Source: Candidatus Rifleibacteriota bacterium | GTDB taxonomy: Bacteria; Riflebacteria; Ozemobacteria; Ozemobacterales; Ozemobacteraceae | NCBI GenBank assembly: GCA_029564115.1 | Contig: JAKQQP010000184.1 | Span: 1 to 8,479 of the forward strand | Reading direction: 5' to 3' | DNA: 8,479 bases | Shown here: one piece after another, positions 1 through 8,058 of the stretch | How the letters are laid out: each line of letters starts with the position of its first letter | How positions within the stretch are numbered: the stretch's first letter is position 1 | Made by a program: the position numbers and the translations under genes | Notes under the pieces: model-generated | Database searches by the model: none | What the model was told of the DNA's origin: nothing | Seen by the model: only the letters and a program-made list of their open reading frames with translations

Positions 1-2
1 TA

Positions 3-74
3 AACCCAGAAGTTGAACGATTTCTTATAAAAAACGATGAAAGCTATGTATTGAAATGTCTGCAACTGCAATAA
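3..74 (+). CDS. brxA: C-terminal end of probable BrxA (DUF1819), truncated by window start
   Basis: An open frame enters from the left edge and ends at a TAA at 72-74, giving 23 residues that begin NPEVERFLIKNDESYVLKCL. The call rests mainly on position: in type 1 BREX operons brxA lies directly upstream of brxB. The charged, helical-looking tail is compatible with a BrxA C-terminus, but 23 residues cannot prove the family. BrxA is a small DNA-binding BREX protein of about 200 residues, so nearly all of it lies outside the window. The frame overlaps the brxB start by 19 bases in another frame, which suggests translational coupling. The alternative is an unrelated gene upstream of brxB; I consider this less likely. 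Confidence 0.72.
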   Translation, partial: NPEVERFLIKNDESYVLKCLQLQ

Positions 75-646
75 AAACTGACTTCAACAAACGCCTCAAC
101 CAGATTCTGCCGCGTCTCACTTCGCCCGAACTGCTTTCTAACACCGGTCTTGGCAATGAAATCGGGTTTTATATCTTCGATTACCCTGCCGAATCAGAAT
201 TGCTCGTTCGTGAGCACGTTACGCATATCATGAGCCAACTTGCTAAAAAGCATTCTGATGTCAAAGTTAAACAGGTTAATCTTTTCGAACTGATCATTGA
301 CTATCTTAAAGCCCGCAAACTTCTCGATAAAGCCCTGAAAATAGAAGCCGAAAAGGGCGAACAAGAGCTTCTCAAGGCTTTAAAAGCACCTCTGCACGAA
401 GAAAAGCTGGCCGAGTGGTTTGGGCTGACTGTTCAACCACAAAACTTTGACCTGATATTGATGACAGGGGTTGGCAGCGCTTATCCGCTCATTCGTAGCC
501 ATGGCCTGCTCAACAATTTGCCACGCATAATGGGCAGGGTTCCCTTAGTCGTGTTTTACCCTGGTAAGTATGATATGCAGTCACTCAGGTTGTTTGATCG
601 TCTCAGTGACAGCAACTATTACCGCGCTTTTCGTCTCGTTCCATAA
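56..646 (+). CDS. brxB: BREX protein BrxB (DUF1788 family)
   Basis: This 196-residue protein matches BrxB in length and layout. BrxB is a conserved core protein of type 1 BREX, needed for phage defence, without a known enzymatic activity; a structural role in the BREX complex is inferred. Recognisable blocks are an N-terminal GNEIGFYIFDYP stretch (residues 33-44), a central LMTGVGSAYPLIRSH block (135-149), and the C-terminal FYPGKYDMQSLRLF (167-180) and NYYRAFRLVP (187-196) blocks, the last ending the protein. No catalytic motif, signal peptide or membrane segment is seen, so it should be cytoplasmic. The ATG at 56 is chosen because the protein then begins with the usual short lead-in before the first conserved block. 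No strong Shine-Dalgarno precedes it, consistent with coupling to the overlapping upstream gene. It is followed after 26 bases by brxC. Confidence 0.95.
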   Translation: MSATAIKTDFNKRLNQILPRLTSPELLSNTGLGNEIGFYIFDYPAESELLVREHVTHIMSQLAKKHSDVKVKQVNLFELIIDYLKARKLLDKALKIEAEKGEQELLKALKAPLHEEKLAEWFGLTVQPQNFDLILMTGVGSAYPLIRSHGLLNNLPRIMGRVPLVVFYPGKYDMQSLRLFDRLSDSNYYRAFRLVP

Positions 647-660
647 TCACAGCACGTTAG

Positions 661-667
661 AGAGGAA
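661..667 (+). promoter_or_regulatory. Ribosome binding site of brxC
   Basis: AGAGGAA ends five bases before the ATG at 673 and is the clearest Shine-Dalgarno in the window. It supports independent initiation of brxC, unlike brxB, and fixes the brxC start. Confidence 0.7.
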
Positions 668-672
668 TTGTT

Positions 673-3600
673 ATGAATATTAAAGATATTTTCGCAAAAG
701 ATTTATACAGGCCAATCAACGGGGTTGTAAAAGCCGACCAGCAGGATGAATCTGTTGTCTGGCAGGAACTTGATGAATATGTTGTTACGCGGGAACTCGA
801 CAAGCATTTCCGCGTGTTTTTCGATTCTTACGGTAAAGCTCTTGGAAAAAGCAAAGATCCCAACCTGAGTGGTCGTATGGGCGTCTGGATATCAGGTTTT
901 TTCGGTTCAGGTAAATCACACTTTATCAAGATTCTTTCTTATATTCTCGCAAACAAACTGGCTCACAATCCCGAAAACGACGAAAAACGGCAGTCGATTG
1001 AATTTTTTAAACCAAGGCTGGCTTCAGATCCTATGCTGCTGGCTGATGTAACCCGTTCAGCTCAGGCCGGTGCCGATGTTGTTCTGTTCAATATCGACAG
1101 CAAAGCTGACCCGCGTGATGGGCATGAACGCCTGATGAAGGTGTTCTGGAAAGTATTTTATGAGCTGCAGGGTTTTTGCGGTGAAGCACCACATATTGCC
1201 GAGCTCGAAAGATATCTGCAGAGCAAAGGCAAACTTGCTGATTTTCATAAGGCGTTTGCCGAGCGCGCCGGCAGCGAATGGCTCCAGGAGCGCGATGCCT
1301 GGGCTCTGAACAGCGACGAAATAATCGATGCACTCGCATCTGCTGCCGGTATGTCGGTCGATGCCGCTAGAGAATGGTTTGATAAAGCTGAGAAAAACAT
1401 TAACCTTTCGCCCGAGTCGTTTGCCCGGCGCGTCAAAGAATATCTCGACAGTCGAGGCGATAACTCAAGAGTTGTTTTCCTTGCTGACGAAGTGGGTCAG
1501 TTCATCGGTGGCGACACTCAACTGATGCTGAACCTGCAGACCATCACCGAAGACCTGGGGCGTATCTGCCAGGGCAGAGCCTGGGTTGTCGTCACCAGCC
1601 AGGAAGACATCGATGCGATAATCGGTGACATAAGAGCCGCCAAAGCCAATGACTTTTCAAAGATTCAGGGGCGATTTACTACTCGACTTTCTTTGAGCAG
1701 TGCCAATACTGACGAAGTTATTCAGATCCGCTTGCTTGAAAAACAGGCTAAAGCTGATGAAGAACTCAAACAGCTTTTTGCCGCCAAGGGCGATATTCTG
1801 CGCAATCAGCTGAGCTTTACCTCTGACAGCGCAACTTTACGTGGTTTCAAAACCGTCGAAGACTTTACTCGCAATTATCCGTTTGCGCCTTTTCATTTCC
1901 CGCTGGTACAGAAGATCTTTGAGGCGATTCGCAAAGCTGGCGCAACCGGTCTGCATCTGAGCCGGGGTGAACGCTCAATGCTCGACGCATTCCAGAGTGC
2001 CGCCAAGGCGGTTTCAGATAAGCCATTGGGTGCACTGGTTCCACTTTATGCTTTTTACCCGGCAATAGAAAGCTTTCTCGATACTTCGGTAAAACGCACG
2101 ATAGCTCAGGCTAATGAAAATTCCGGGCTCAAAAATCCTTTCGACCAGCGCTTGTTGCAGGTTCTTTTCCTGATCAGGTATATCGATCTGCTTAAACCCA
2201 ATGTCGATAATCTCACGACTCTTTGCATTGAAGAAGTCGATACCGACCGGCTCAAACTCAAACAAGAGATCCAGGCAAGCCTGCAGCGCCTCGAAAAAGA
2301 AACCCTGATCAATCGCAACGGCGAGCTGTTCTTCTTTCTGACTAATGAAGAACGCGAAGTCGGACGCGAAATCAAAAGCGTTGATCTTTCTGCGAATGAC
2401 CAGACAAAAGTTCTGGCAGAACTAATGTTCGCCGAAGTTCTGGGCGATGTGAACAGGTTCCGTTATAAGCCATGCCGGCGTGATTACGATTTAACCAGAT
2501 TATGCGATGGCCGCCCATTTACTTCAAAAATAGATTCTGAGCTGACCATCGAAATCATAAGCCCGTTACATGATGAATACAGCCTGTTTTCAGAGTCGAA
2601 ATGTATCATGCACAGCCACGAGCATGAAGGCCGCCTGGTTGTCAGATTGAACGACACCCAGGACTGGGATCGTGAACTTCGCGTAATGGTTCAGACCGAG
2701 AAGTATATCCGCCAGAAAAACGATGCCGGCATAACGCCGACTCTTAAACGTATTCTGCAGGATCGTGCTGATGAAAACCGCGTGCGTAAATCCCGCATTA
2801 TGCAGATGCTTGAGCATGCAATTCAGGATGCCGAAGTTTTTGCGATGGGGCAGAAAATACCGATAAAAGCCTCTCAGGCGCGTTCCCTTATCGATGAAGG
2901 TCTTGAATACCTGGTCAAGAACCTTTACACCAAGTTCTCTTATCTGCAGTATCTCTGTGATAACCCGCAAAACGAAGTCAAAGCAGTGCTGCAGGCAGAT
3001 GACCTGGCAAAACTGCCAATGGAAAGCAGTGAATGCAACCCTGCCGCTCTTAAAGAAACACGAACCTGGCTTGACCTGATGGCCGCCAAAAATCAGTCGG
3101 TCATATTGAATGAGCTGGTCGATCATTTTTCTAAAAAACCTTACGGCTGGGCAGAATGGGAAACCGTGTTGCTCGTAGCCAGGCTGGTAAAAAATGGTGA
3201 AACAAGCGCTATAATCGATGGCGCGCCGGTTCAGCCGCAAGATGCCTGTAACAGTTTTCAGAAGACCGGCCAATGGAAACAGGTTAAGCTCATCAAGAAA
3301 AAAATACCTACAAAAGAAGAAACCGAAAAAGCACAGAAACTGGGTAAAGAGTTGTTCGGCGGTATTCTTCCGCCAGGCGCTGAAGAAACCAGGGCAAGCC
3401 TTCAAAATGAATTCAGCAAATGGGAAAAGTCGCTACGAACCTGGTCAGTGCTTGCTGATACCGGCAAATATCCCGGTGGCAAAGAAATTGTATCGGGTAT
3501 CAAAACTCTTGATGCATTACTGCACATCAAGGACACTTTTGAGTTCATAGCCCAGGTTAACCAGAAACGTGATGACCTGCTCGATCTGGCAGAAAACATG

Positions 3601-4218
3601 CATGACCTTTCAGACTTTTACCTAAAACAGAAACCAGTCTGGGAAAAACTGCGCCAGGCGATGTCGCATTTTGATGACAACAAAGATTTGCTTGTATCTC
3701 ACCTCGAAGCAGGCAGCGCTTTTGCCAGAATGCAAGCCATTCTTAAAGCCCCGGCACCCTATAGCATGCTGAAAGAAGTCGAAGGCCTGATAAATACCGT
3801 TCGTGAAGCAAATGACGCTCTGGTTGCCGAAAAGCGCAAACAGGCACTGGCAAAACTTGATGAAAAAATTGCCCTGTTTGATCCAAACAAAGCATCGCCA
3901 CTGTATGAAAAGGTAGTAACTCCGTTACACAACCTGCAGCAAAAAGTAGCCGAAGAAGCCAGCGTGCCGCACATCTCTCATTACCTGAGCACTCTCGATG
4001 AGCTGGTTGATAATGCCTTCAAGGCCTTAACGACTCAGCCACCAATAACCGGCAAAGACGATAAGAAAAAAACAAAAACTATCAAAACAGTTAAGCTTTC
4101 AACCATAGTTAAAAAGCCATATCTCGAAACTGAATCCGACATCGACGAATTTCTGAGCGAGGTTAAAAAGAGCCTTCTCGAAGCGGTTAACAATGATTCG
4201 TTGATCAAGATTGTATAA
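673..4218 (+). CDS. brxC: BREX ATPase BrxC (PglY-like, P-loop NTPase)
   Basis: This 1181-residue protein is the large ATPase of BREX, near the usual ~1200-residue family length. The N-terminal ATPase region shows a Walker A motif, GFFGSGKSH (residues 75-83, about 895-921), with the catalytic lysine K81. A Walker B motif, VVFLADEVGQ (267-276, about 1471-1500), carries D272 and E273. It is followed by a sensor-like VVVTSQED strand (305-312) and by QGRFTTRLSLSS (332-343), whose arginines are finger candidates. The long remainder is mostly helical and charged, without a second obvious P-loop. Near the end a lysine/threonine-rich linker (about 1128-1141) leads into PYLETESDIDEFLSEVKKSL (1149-1168), resembling the conserved BrxC tail. 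Known for the family: BrxC is essential for BREX defence and probably acts as an ATP-dependent assembly with the other Brx proteins on DNA. All ATPase motifs are intact and the frame is unbroken, so it looks functional. It sits 14 bases upstream of pglX. Confidence 0.96.
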   Translation: MNIKDIFAKDLYRPINGVVKADQQDESVVWQELDEYVVTRELDKHFRVFFDSYGKALGKSKDPNLSGRMGVWISGFFGSGKSHFIKILSYILANKLAHNPENDEKRQSIEFFKPRLASDPMLLADVTRSAQAGADVVLFNIDSKADPRDGHERLMKVFWKVFYELQGFCGEAPHIAELERYLQSKGKLADFHKAFAERAGSEWLQERDAWALNSDEIIDALASAAGMSVDAAREWFDKAEKNINLSPESFARRVKEYLDSRGDNSRVVFLADEVGQFIGGDTQLMLNLQTITEDLGRICQGRAWVVVTSQEDIDAIIGDIRAAKANDFSKIQGRFTTRLSLSSANTDEVIQIRLLEKQAKADEELKQLFAAKGDILRNQLSFTSDSATLRGFKTVEDFTRNYPFAPFHFPLVQKIFEAIRKAGATGLHLSRGERSMLDAFQSAAKAVSDKPLGALVPLYAFYPAIESFLDTSVKRTIAQANENSGLKNPFDQRLLQVLFLIRYIDLLKPNVDNLTTLCIEEVDTDRLKLKQEIQASLQRLEKETLINRNGELFFFLTNEEREVGREIKSVDLSANDQTKVLAELMFAEVLGDVNRFRYKPCRRDYDLTRLCDGRPFTSKIDSELTIEIISPLHDEYSLFSESKCIMHSHEHEGRLVVRLNDTQDWDRELRVMVQTEKYIRQKNDAGITPTLKRILQDRADENRVRKSRIMQMLEHAIQDAEVFAMGQKIPIKASQARSLIDEGLEYLVKNLYTKFSYLQYLCDNPQNEVKAVLQADDLAKLPMESSECNPAALKETRTWLDLMAAKNQSVILNELVDHFSKKPYGWAEWETVLLVARLVKNGETSAIIDGAPVQPQDACNSFQKTGQWKQVKLIKKKIPTKEETEKAQKLGKELFGGILPPGAEETRASLQNEFSKWEKSLRTWSVLADTGKYPGGKEIVSGIKTLDALLHIKDTFEFIAQVNQKRDDLLDLAENMHDLSDFYLKQKPVWEKLRQAMSHFDDNKDLLVSHLEAGSAFARMQAILKAPAPYSMLKEVEGLINTVREANDALVAEKRKQALAKLDEKIALFDPNKASPLYEKVVTPLHNLQQKVAEEASVPHISHYLSTLDELVDNAFKALTTQPPITGKDDKKKTKTIKTVKLSTIVKKPYLETESDIDEFLSEVKKSLLEAVNNDSLIKIV

Positions 4219-4220
4219 GC

Positions 4221-4227
4221 AGCAGGT
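4221..4227 (+). promoter_or_regulatory. Ribosome binding site of pglX
   Basis: AGCAGGT lies in the 14-base gap after the brxC stop and ends five bases before the ATG at 4233. It is a moderate Shine-Dalgarno and supports that start; the tight spacing also allows reinitiation after brxC. Confidence 0.5.
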
Positions 4228-4232
4228 AAAAC

Positions 4233-7200
4233 ATGAATAAGAATAAGATCAAGGAATATGCACCAAAAGCAAGGCGTGAGTTGATTGAAGCGGTGGCGGC
4301 CAAGGCTCAGGTATTGGGTTTGTCTGATAAGAAGATTGAGCCGGTTGAGGTTAAAGGGGATCTGGCGATTATTGCCGGCAGGCCTTTCCCGCGCCAGATA
4401 GCGCCATTGCGCCGCAATCTTGAACAGGCAGTCAGGCGTGAAGGTTTTGATCAGCTGGTAGAACGCATTGCTTTTACCTGGTTCAACCGTTTCACCGCTT
4501 TGCGCTATATGGAACTGCACGGCTTTCTTGATCACGGATACCGGGTGCTGAGCCATTCCAAAGGCGGTAATATTCCTGAAATTCTTGAGCATGCTACCGA
4601 CCTTGACCTGACCGGACTCGATAAAGCAAAAGTTGCTGAACTCAGGCTTGCCGGCAGCAAAGATAACGAGCTTTATCGCCTGTTGCTTGTGGCACAGTGC
4701 AATGCTCTTAATACTGCTCTGCCATTCCTGTTTGAACGCACCAATGACGAAACCGAGCTGTTGTTGCCAGACAACCTGTTGCATACTGATTCCCCGCTGC
4801 GAAGACTAGTCAGCGAAATTGATGAAGCTGACTGGAGCGATGTTGAGATTGTCGGCTGGTTGTATCAGTTCTACATCTCAGAAAAGAAAGATGCGGTTAT
4901 CGGCAAGGTGGTTAAAAGTCAGGATATCCCGGCCGCCACCCAGTTGTTTACACCAAACTGGATCGTTAAATACTTGACGCAGAACACACTTGGCCGCCAG
5001 TGGCTGGCAACTTACCCGGCTTCTGCTATAAAAGGCAAAATGGAATTCTACATTGAGCCAGCCGAGCAGACCGGTGAAGTTAAATCTCAGCTCAAAGCGA
5101 TTACGCCGGCAGAACTTAACCCCGAAAAAATCACCTTTTTTGATCCGGCCTGTGGTTCTGGGCACATTCTGGTCGAGGCTTACGATCTTTTCAAACAGAT
5201 ATATGAAGAACGCGGATATGCCCGTCGTGATATTCCGAGGTTGATTTTAGAGAAAAACCTGTTCGGTCTCGATATCGATGAACGTGCCGCTCAGCTGTCA
5301 GCATTCGCCTTGATGATGAAAGCACGGTCTGACGATCGCAGTCTGTTCAGAGCTGAACCACCAGTTAAGTTGAATGTCATGTCAATAAAAGAGAGCAATG
5401 GCCTCGATATCGAACAGATTGCCGAAACCATGACCAGAGAAAAAATTGAAGTCATCGATGGCAATCTTAAGCCAGAACAACAAACACTTGCCGGTTTTGA
5501 GACAAACCCGATTCAAAAGAGTCTGGTGGCGGCCAGCAAATCAGAAATAGACAAAGCAACTCTGATTACTTTTTTGGAATTCTTTAAAGATGCCAAGACC
5601 TATGGTTCGCTGTTGCGTATACCTGAACGTTTTACCGTTTCATTGCCTTCCCTGCAAAAACTGATAGACCCGACAAAGGGCAGAGACCTGGCCGGTCACA
5701 CCGCCGTCGAAGAGCTGCGCCCTTTTATTAACCAGGCAGCAGTTCTGACCAGACAATTCGACAACGTTGTCGCCAACCCACCATATATGGGCAATAAATA
5801 TCTTTCCCCATTATTGAAGACCTATTTGAAGCAAGAGTTTGTAGGTTATGAAAAAGATCTATTTTCTTCGTTTATCATCAGGAATCTTGAGCTGGCAACC
5901 AAGCATGGCTCGCTTGGTTTCATGTCGCCATTTGTCTGGATGTTTATATTGTCTTATGAAGAGCTTCGAAACCGGCTAATCGACAATACAACCATCTCAT
6001 CGTTGATTCAGCTTGAATATTCTGGGTTTGATGGTGCTACAGTGCCCATCTGCACATTCACCCTGCAAAAGACTCATTACCCGGGTTTTATTGGCTCATA
6101 TATTCGTCTTTCAGACTTTAAAGGCGCTGAAAATCAAGCGCCAAAGACACTTGAAGCAATTAAAAACAAAAATTGTGGTTGGTTTTTTACCACAAAGCCT
6201 GACGATTTCAAAAAAATCCCAGGTTCGCCAATCGCATATTGGGTTTCACCAAAATTTCTTAGCATTTTCAATGTTAACGAAAAGCTTAGAGACTATGGCA
6301 TAAACCCGGCTACTGGCATGCAAACGGGTGATAACAATGTGTTTATTCGTTATTGGCATGAAATTTCAGAGCAAAGATGGTATAAAAAATGGTTTCCACT
6401 TAACGATGGTGGAAATGTCCGCAAGTGGTATGGAAACTTCAGATCCTGCATCAATTGGGAAAACGATGGCCAAGAAATCAGGGCGCATCAAAGCTCCGTT
6501 ATACGCAATGCTCAATATTTCTTTCGGAAAGGAGCTACATGGAATCGTATTAGTTCGTCATTTTTTGCGATTCGATATCTTCCTGAAGGTTTTATATTTG
6601 ACCAGGCCGGGGATTCATTTTTTGTAGAAAATGAAAATGACTTGTTTTTGATGACTGGGTTTCTTAATTCGCATATAGGCTTTTTGGTGATGAAAGTTAT
6701 TTGCCCTACGTTGAATACTACAGCTGGTAATTTGGAGCTTTTCCCTTATCCAAAAAACTGCAAATCGTTTTTGCCAAAGATTGCGAGTATAGTATCAGCC
6801 CTTATAAGAATTTCCAAGATTGATTGGGATTCCTACGAAATTTCATGGGATTTCACAAGTCTGCCGCTACTAAAAATGAAAAAGGAAAATTGGGAAACGT
6901 CATTAGAGCTTCCCAAGGGTGGCAAACAACTGAGAGACAGCAACGAAAAAAGCCTTTGCTGTTTAAAATATCCCCTTTCCACAAGCCTAAAAGATGCTTA
7001 TTCTAAGCAAAGACATCATTGGCAAAGTTTAACTCTCGATATGCTAAGAATGGAGGAAGAGATCAATAAAATTTTTATTGATACCTTCGGCTTACAAAAT
7101 GAAATTGATTCTTTCGTTTCACTGACAGAAGTAACTCTGACTTGTAACCCCTATTATCGTTATGAAGTTAGAAAAACAGAAGGTGAAAGCGAGATAGTTG

Positions 7201-8030
7201 AAAACAATTGCATAGAAGAAAGCCAAATCAGTTCAAGTCTATTCTTTCCAGCTATAAAAGAACTTGAGGACAAACTACTTTTAGATACCCTAAAAGAACT
7301 GATTTCTTACGCTGTCGGTTGCATGATGGGGCGTTATTCACTCGACAAACCAGGGCTTATCTATGCAAACGCTGGTAATGAAGGGTTTGATCCGTCACAG
7401 TATAAAACCTTTCCGGCAGATGATGACGGCATTGTGCCAGTCTGTGATATTGACTGGTTTGCTGATGATGCAACGCCGCGCCTGGTTGAGTTTATCAAAA
7501 CCGTTTTTGGCATTGAAACCCTCGACGAAAACCTGGCCTGGATTGCTGATAGCTTTGAACCCAAAAAGGGCGAAACTCCGGTTGAGACGATTCGCCGTTA
7601 TTTCAGCACGCAGTTCTTCAAAAACCACTTGCAGATGTATAAAAAGCGACCAATCCACTGGCTGTTTTCAAGCGGCAAACAGAAAGCTTTTGAATGCCTG
7701 GTATATCTGCACCGTTATAACGAATCAACGCTTGCCCGCATGCGTGCCCAATATGTAACCCCATTGCAGGGCAAACTCAACGCCCGCATCGAACACCTGA
7801 GGCGCGAAACCGATTCTGCCGGCTCAACGGCCGCCAAAACCAAACTGCGCAAAGAAGTCGAAATGCTCGTCAAAAAACAGACCGAACTGGCAAAATTCGA
7901 CGAAGAACTGCGCCACTATGCTGACCAGCGCATCAAACTCGACCTCGACGACGGTGTCCGTGCCAACTACGGCAAATTTGGCAGCCTCCTCGCCGAAACC
8001 AAAGCCATCACCGGCGGCACCGAGGAATAG
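4233..8030 (+). CDS. pglX: BREX-1 adenine-specific DNA methyltransferase PglX
   Basis: This 1265-residue protein is the BREX methyltransferase, within the usual ~1200-residue range. It transfers a methyl group from S-adenosylmethionine to N6 of adenine in an asymmetric site, marking host DNA. The N-terminus (MNKNKIKEYAPKARRELIEA) matches the family start and supports the ATG. Motif I is FFDPACGSGH (residues 302-311). An acidic SAM-pocket block, FGLDIDERAAQLSAFAL, lies at 344-360. Catalytic motif IV is NPPY (515-518, nucleotides 5775-5786), typical of N6-adenine enzymes. The target-recognition part follows, with GMQTGDNNVFIRYW (695-708), LNTTAGNLELFPYP (827-840), DSYEISWDFTSLPLL (866-880) and EEINKIFIDTFGLQNEIDSF (942-961). 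The conserved block AVGCMMGRYSLDKPG (1027-1041) opens the C-terminal domain. A charged, probably coiled-coil segment (about 1166-1232) lies near the end. No endonuclease motif is evident, as expected for a modification-only PglX. The frame is intact. Codons for about residues 523-1029 are distinctly AT-rich compared with the rest. The recognised DNA sequence cannot be read from the protein. Confidence 0.96.
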   Translation: MNKNKIKEYAPKARRELIEAVAAKAQVLGLSDKKIEPVEVKGDLAIIAGRPFPRQIAPLRRNLEQAVRREGFDQLVERIAFTWFNRFTALRYMELHGFLDHGYRVLSHSKGGNIPEILEHATDLDLTGLDKAKVAELRLAGSKDNELYRLLLVAQCNALNTALPFLFERTNDETELLLPDNLLHTDSPLRRLVSEIDEADWSDVEIVGWLYQFYISEKKDAVIGKVVKSQDIPAATQLFTPNWIVKYLTQNTLGRQWLATYPASAIKGKMEFYIEPAEQTGEVKSQLKAITPAELNPEKITFFDPACGSGHILVEAYDLFKQIYEERGYARRDIPRLILEKNLFGLDIDERAAQLSAFALMMKARSDDRSLFRAEPPVKLNVMSIKESNGLDIEQIAETMTREKIEVIDGNLKPEQQTLAGFETNPIQKSLVAASKSEIDKATLITFLEFFKDAKTYGSLLRIPERFTVSLPSLQKLIDPTKGRDLAGHTAVEELRPFINQAAVLTRQFDNVVANPPYMGNKYLSPLLKTYLKQEFVGYEKDLFSSFIIRNLELATKHGSLGFMSPFVWMFILSYEELRNRLIDNTTISSLIQLEYSGFDGATVPICTFTLQKTHYPGFIGSYIRLSDFKGAENQAPKTLEAIKNKNCGWFFTTKPDDFKKIPGSPIAYWVSPKFLSIFNVNEKLRDYGINPATGMQTGDNNVFIRYWHEISEQRWYKKWFPLNDGGNVRKWYGNFRSCINWENDGQEIRAHQSSVIRNAQYFFRKGATWNRISSSFFAIRYLPEGFIFDQAGDSFFVENENDLFLMTGFLNSHIGFLVMKVICPTLNTTAGNLELFPYPKNCKSFLPKIASIVSALIRISKIDWDSYEISWDFTSLPLLKMKKENWETSLELPKGGKQLRDSNEKSLCCLKYPLSTSLKDAYSKQRHHWQSLTLDMLRMEEEINKIFIDTFGLQNEIDSFVSLTEVTLTCNPYYRYEVRKTEGESEIVENNCIEESQISSSLFFPAIKELEDKLLLDTLKELISYAVGCMMGRYSLDKPGLIYANAGNEGFDPSQYKTFPADDDGIVPVCDIDWFADDATPRLVEFIKTVFGIETLDENLAWIADSFEPKKGETPVETIRRYFSTQFFKNHLQMYKKRPIHWLFSSGKQKAFECLVYLHRYNESTLARMRAQYVTPLQGKLNARIEHLRRETDSAGSTAAKTKLRKEVEMLVKKQTELAKFDEELRHYADQRIKLDLDDGVRANYGKFGSLLAETKAITGGTEE
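5800..7320 (+). other. AT-rich specificity segment inside pglX (candidate recombined region)
   Basis: From just after the NPPY motif to just before the GCMMGRYSLDKPG block, base composition drops. Hand counts of sampled 60-base lines give about 37% at 5941, 35% at 6241, 38% at 6601, 33% at 6961, 32% at 7021 and 32% at 7201. By comparison, 5701 gives 55%, 7321 and 7381 give 48%, and 7921 gives 57%. Lines at 5881 (52%) and 6001 (45%) are higher, so the left edge is gradual or patchy. The segment encodes the target-recognition region of PglX, the part that sets the methylated site and diverges most between relatives. I infer exchange of this region by homologous recombination in the conserved flanks. 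Relaxed selection on codon use is an alternative. Confidence 0.55.
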
Positions 8031-8043
8031 GCGTTTTTATTAT

Positions 8044-8048
8044 GGAAG
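8044..8048 (+). promoter_or_regulatory. Weak ribosome binding site for the DUF4145-like gene
   Basis: GGAAG lies ten bases before the ATG at 8059 in the 28-base gap after pglX. It is a modest match at slightly long spacing, but it is the only purine-rich stretch of the gap placed to serve this start. Confidence 0.4.
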
Positions 8049-8058
8049 CAGATAAACT

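Noticed and set aside
1..55. Possible operon promoter before brxB
   Set aside because: The AT-rich stretch lies inside an open frame that reads through to 74 and fits the end of brxA; no convincing -35/-10 pair was seen.
2590..3405. Open frame of 271 codons on the minus strand within brxC
   Set aside because: It lies wholly antisense to the strongly supported brxC, has no recognisable domain, and its composition (many Phe, Leu and Arg) is typical of the reverse of a coding strand.
4035..4784. Open frame of 249 codons on the minus strand across the brxC/pglX junction
   Set aside because: It is antisense to two real genes and covers their junction and ribosome binding site; no family features or own initiation signal are visible.
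6013..6627. Two + strand frames of 96 and 99 codons inside pglX, considered as a sign of a frameshift in the recognition region
   Set aside because: The pglX frame is continuous through the region and keeps recognisable blocks such as GMQTGDNNVFIRYW; the alternative frames show no domain and arise from the AT-rich composition.
8013..8040. Possible terminator at the end of pglX (GC-rich stretch followed by GTTTTTAT)
   Set aside because: No stable inverted repeat can be paired before the T run, and the next gene starts 28 bases after the stop on the same strand.
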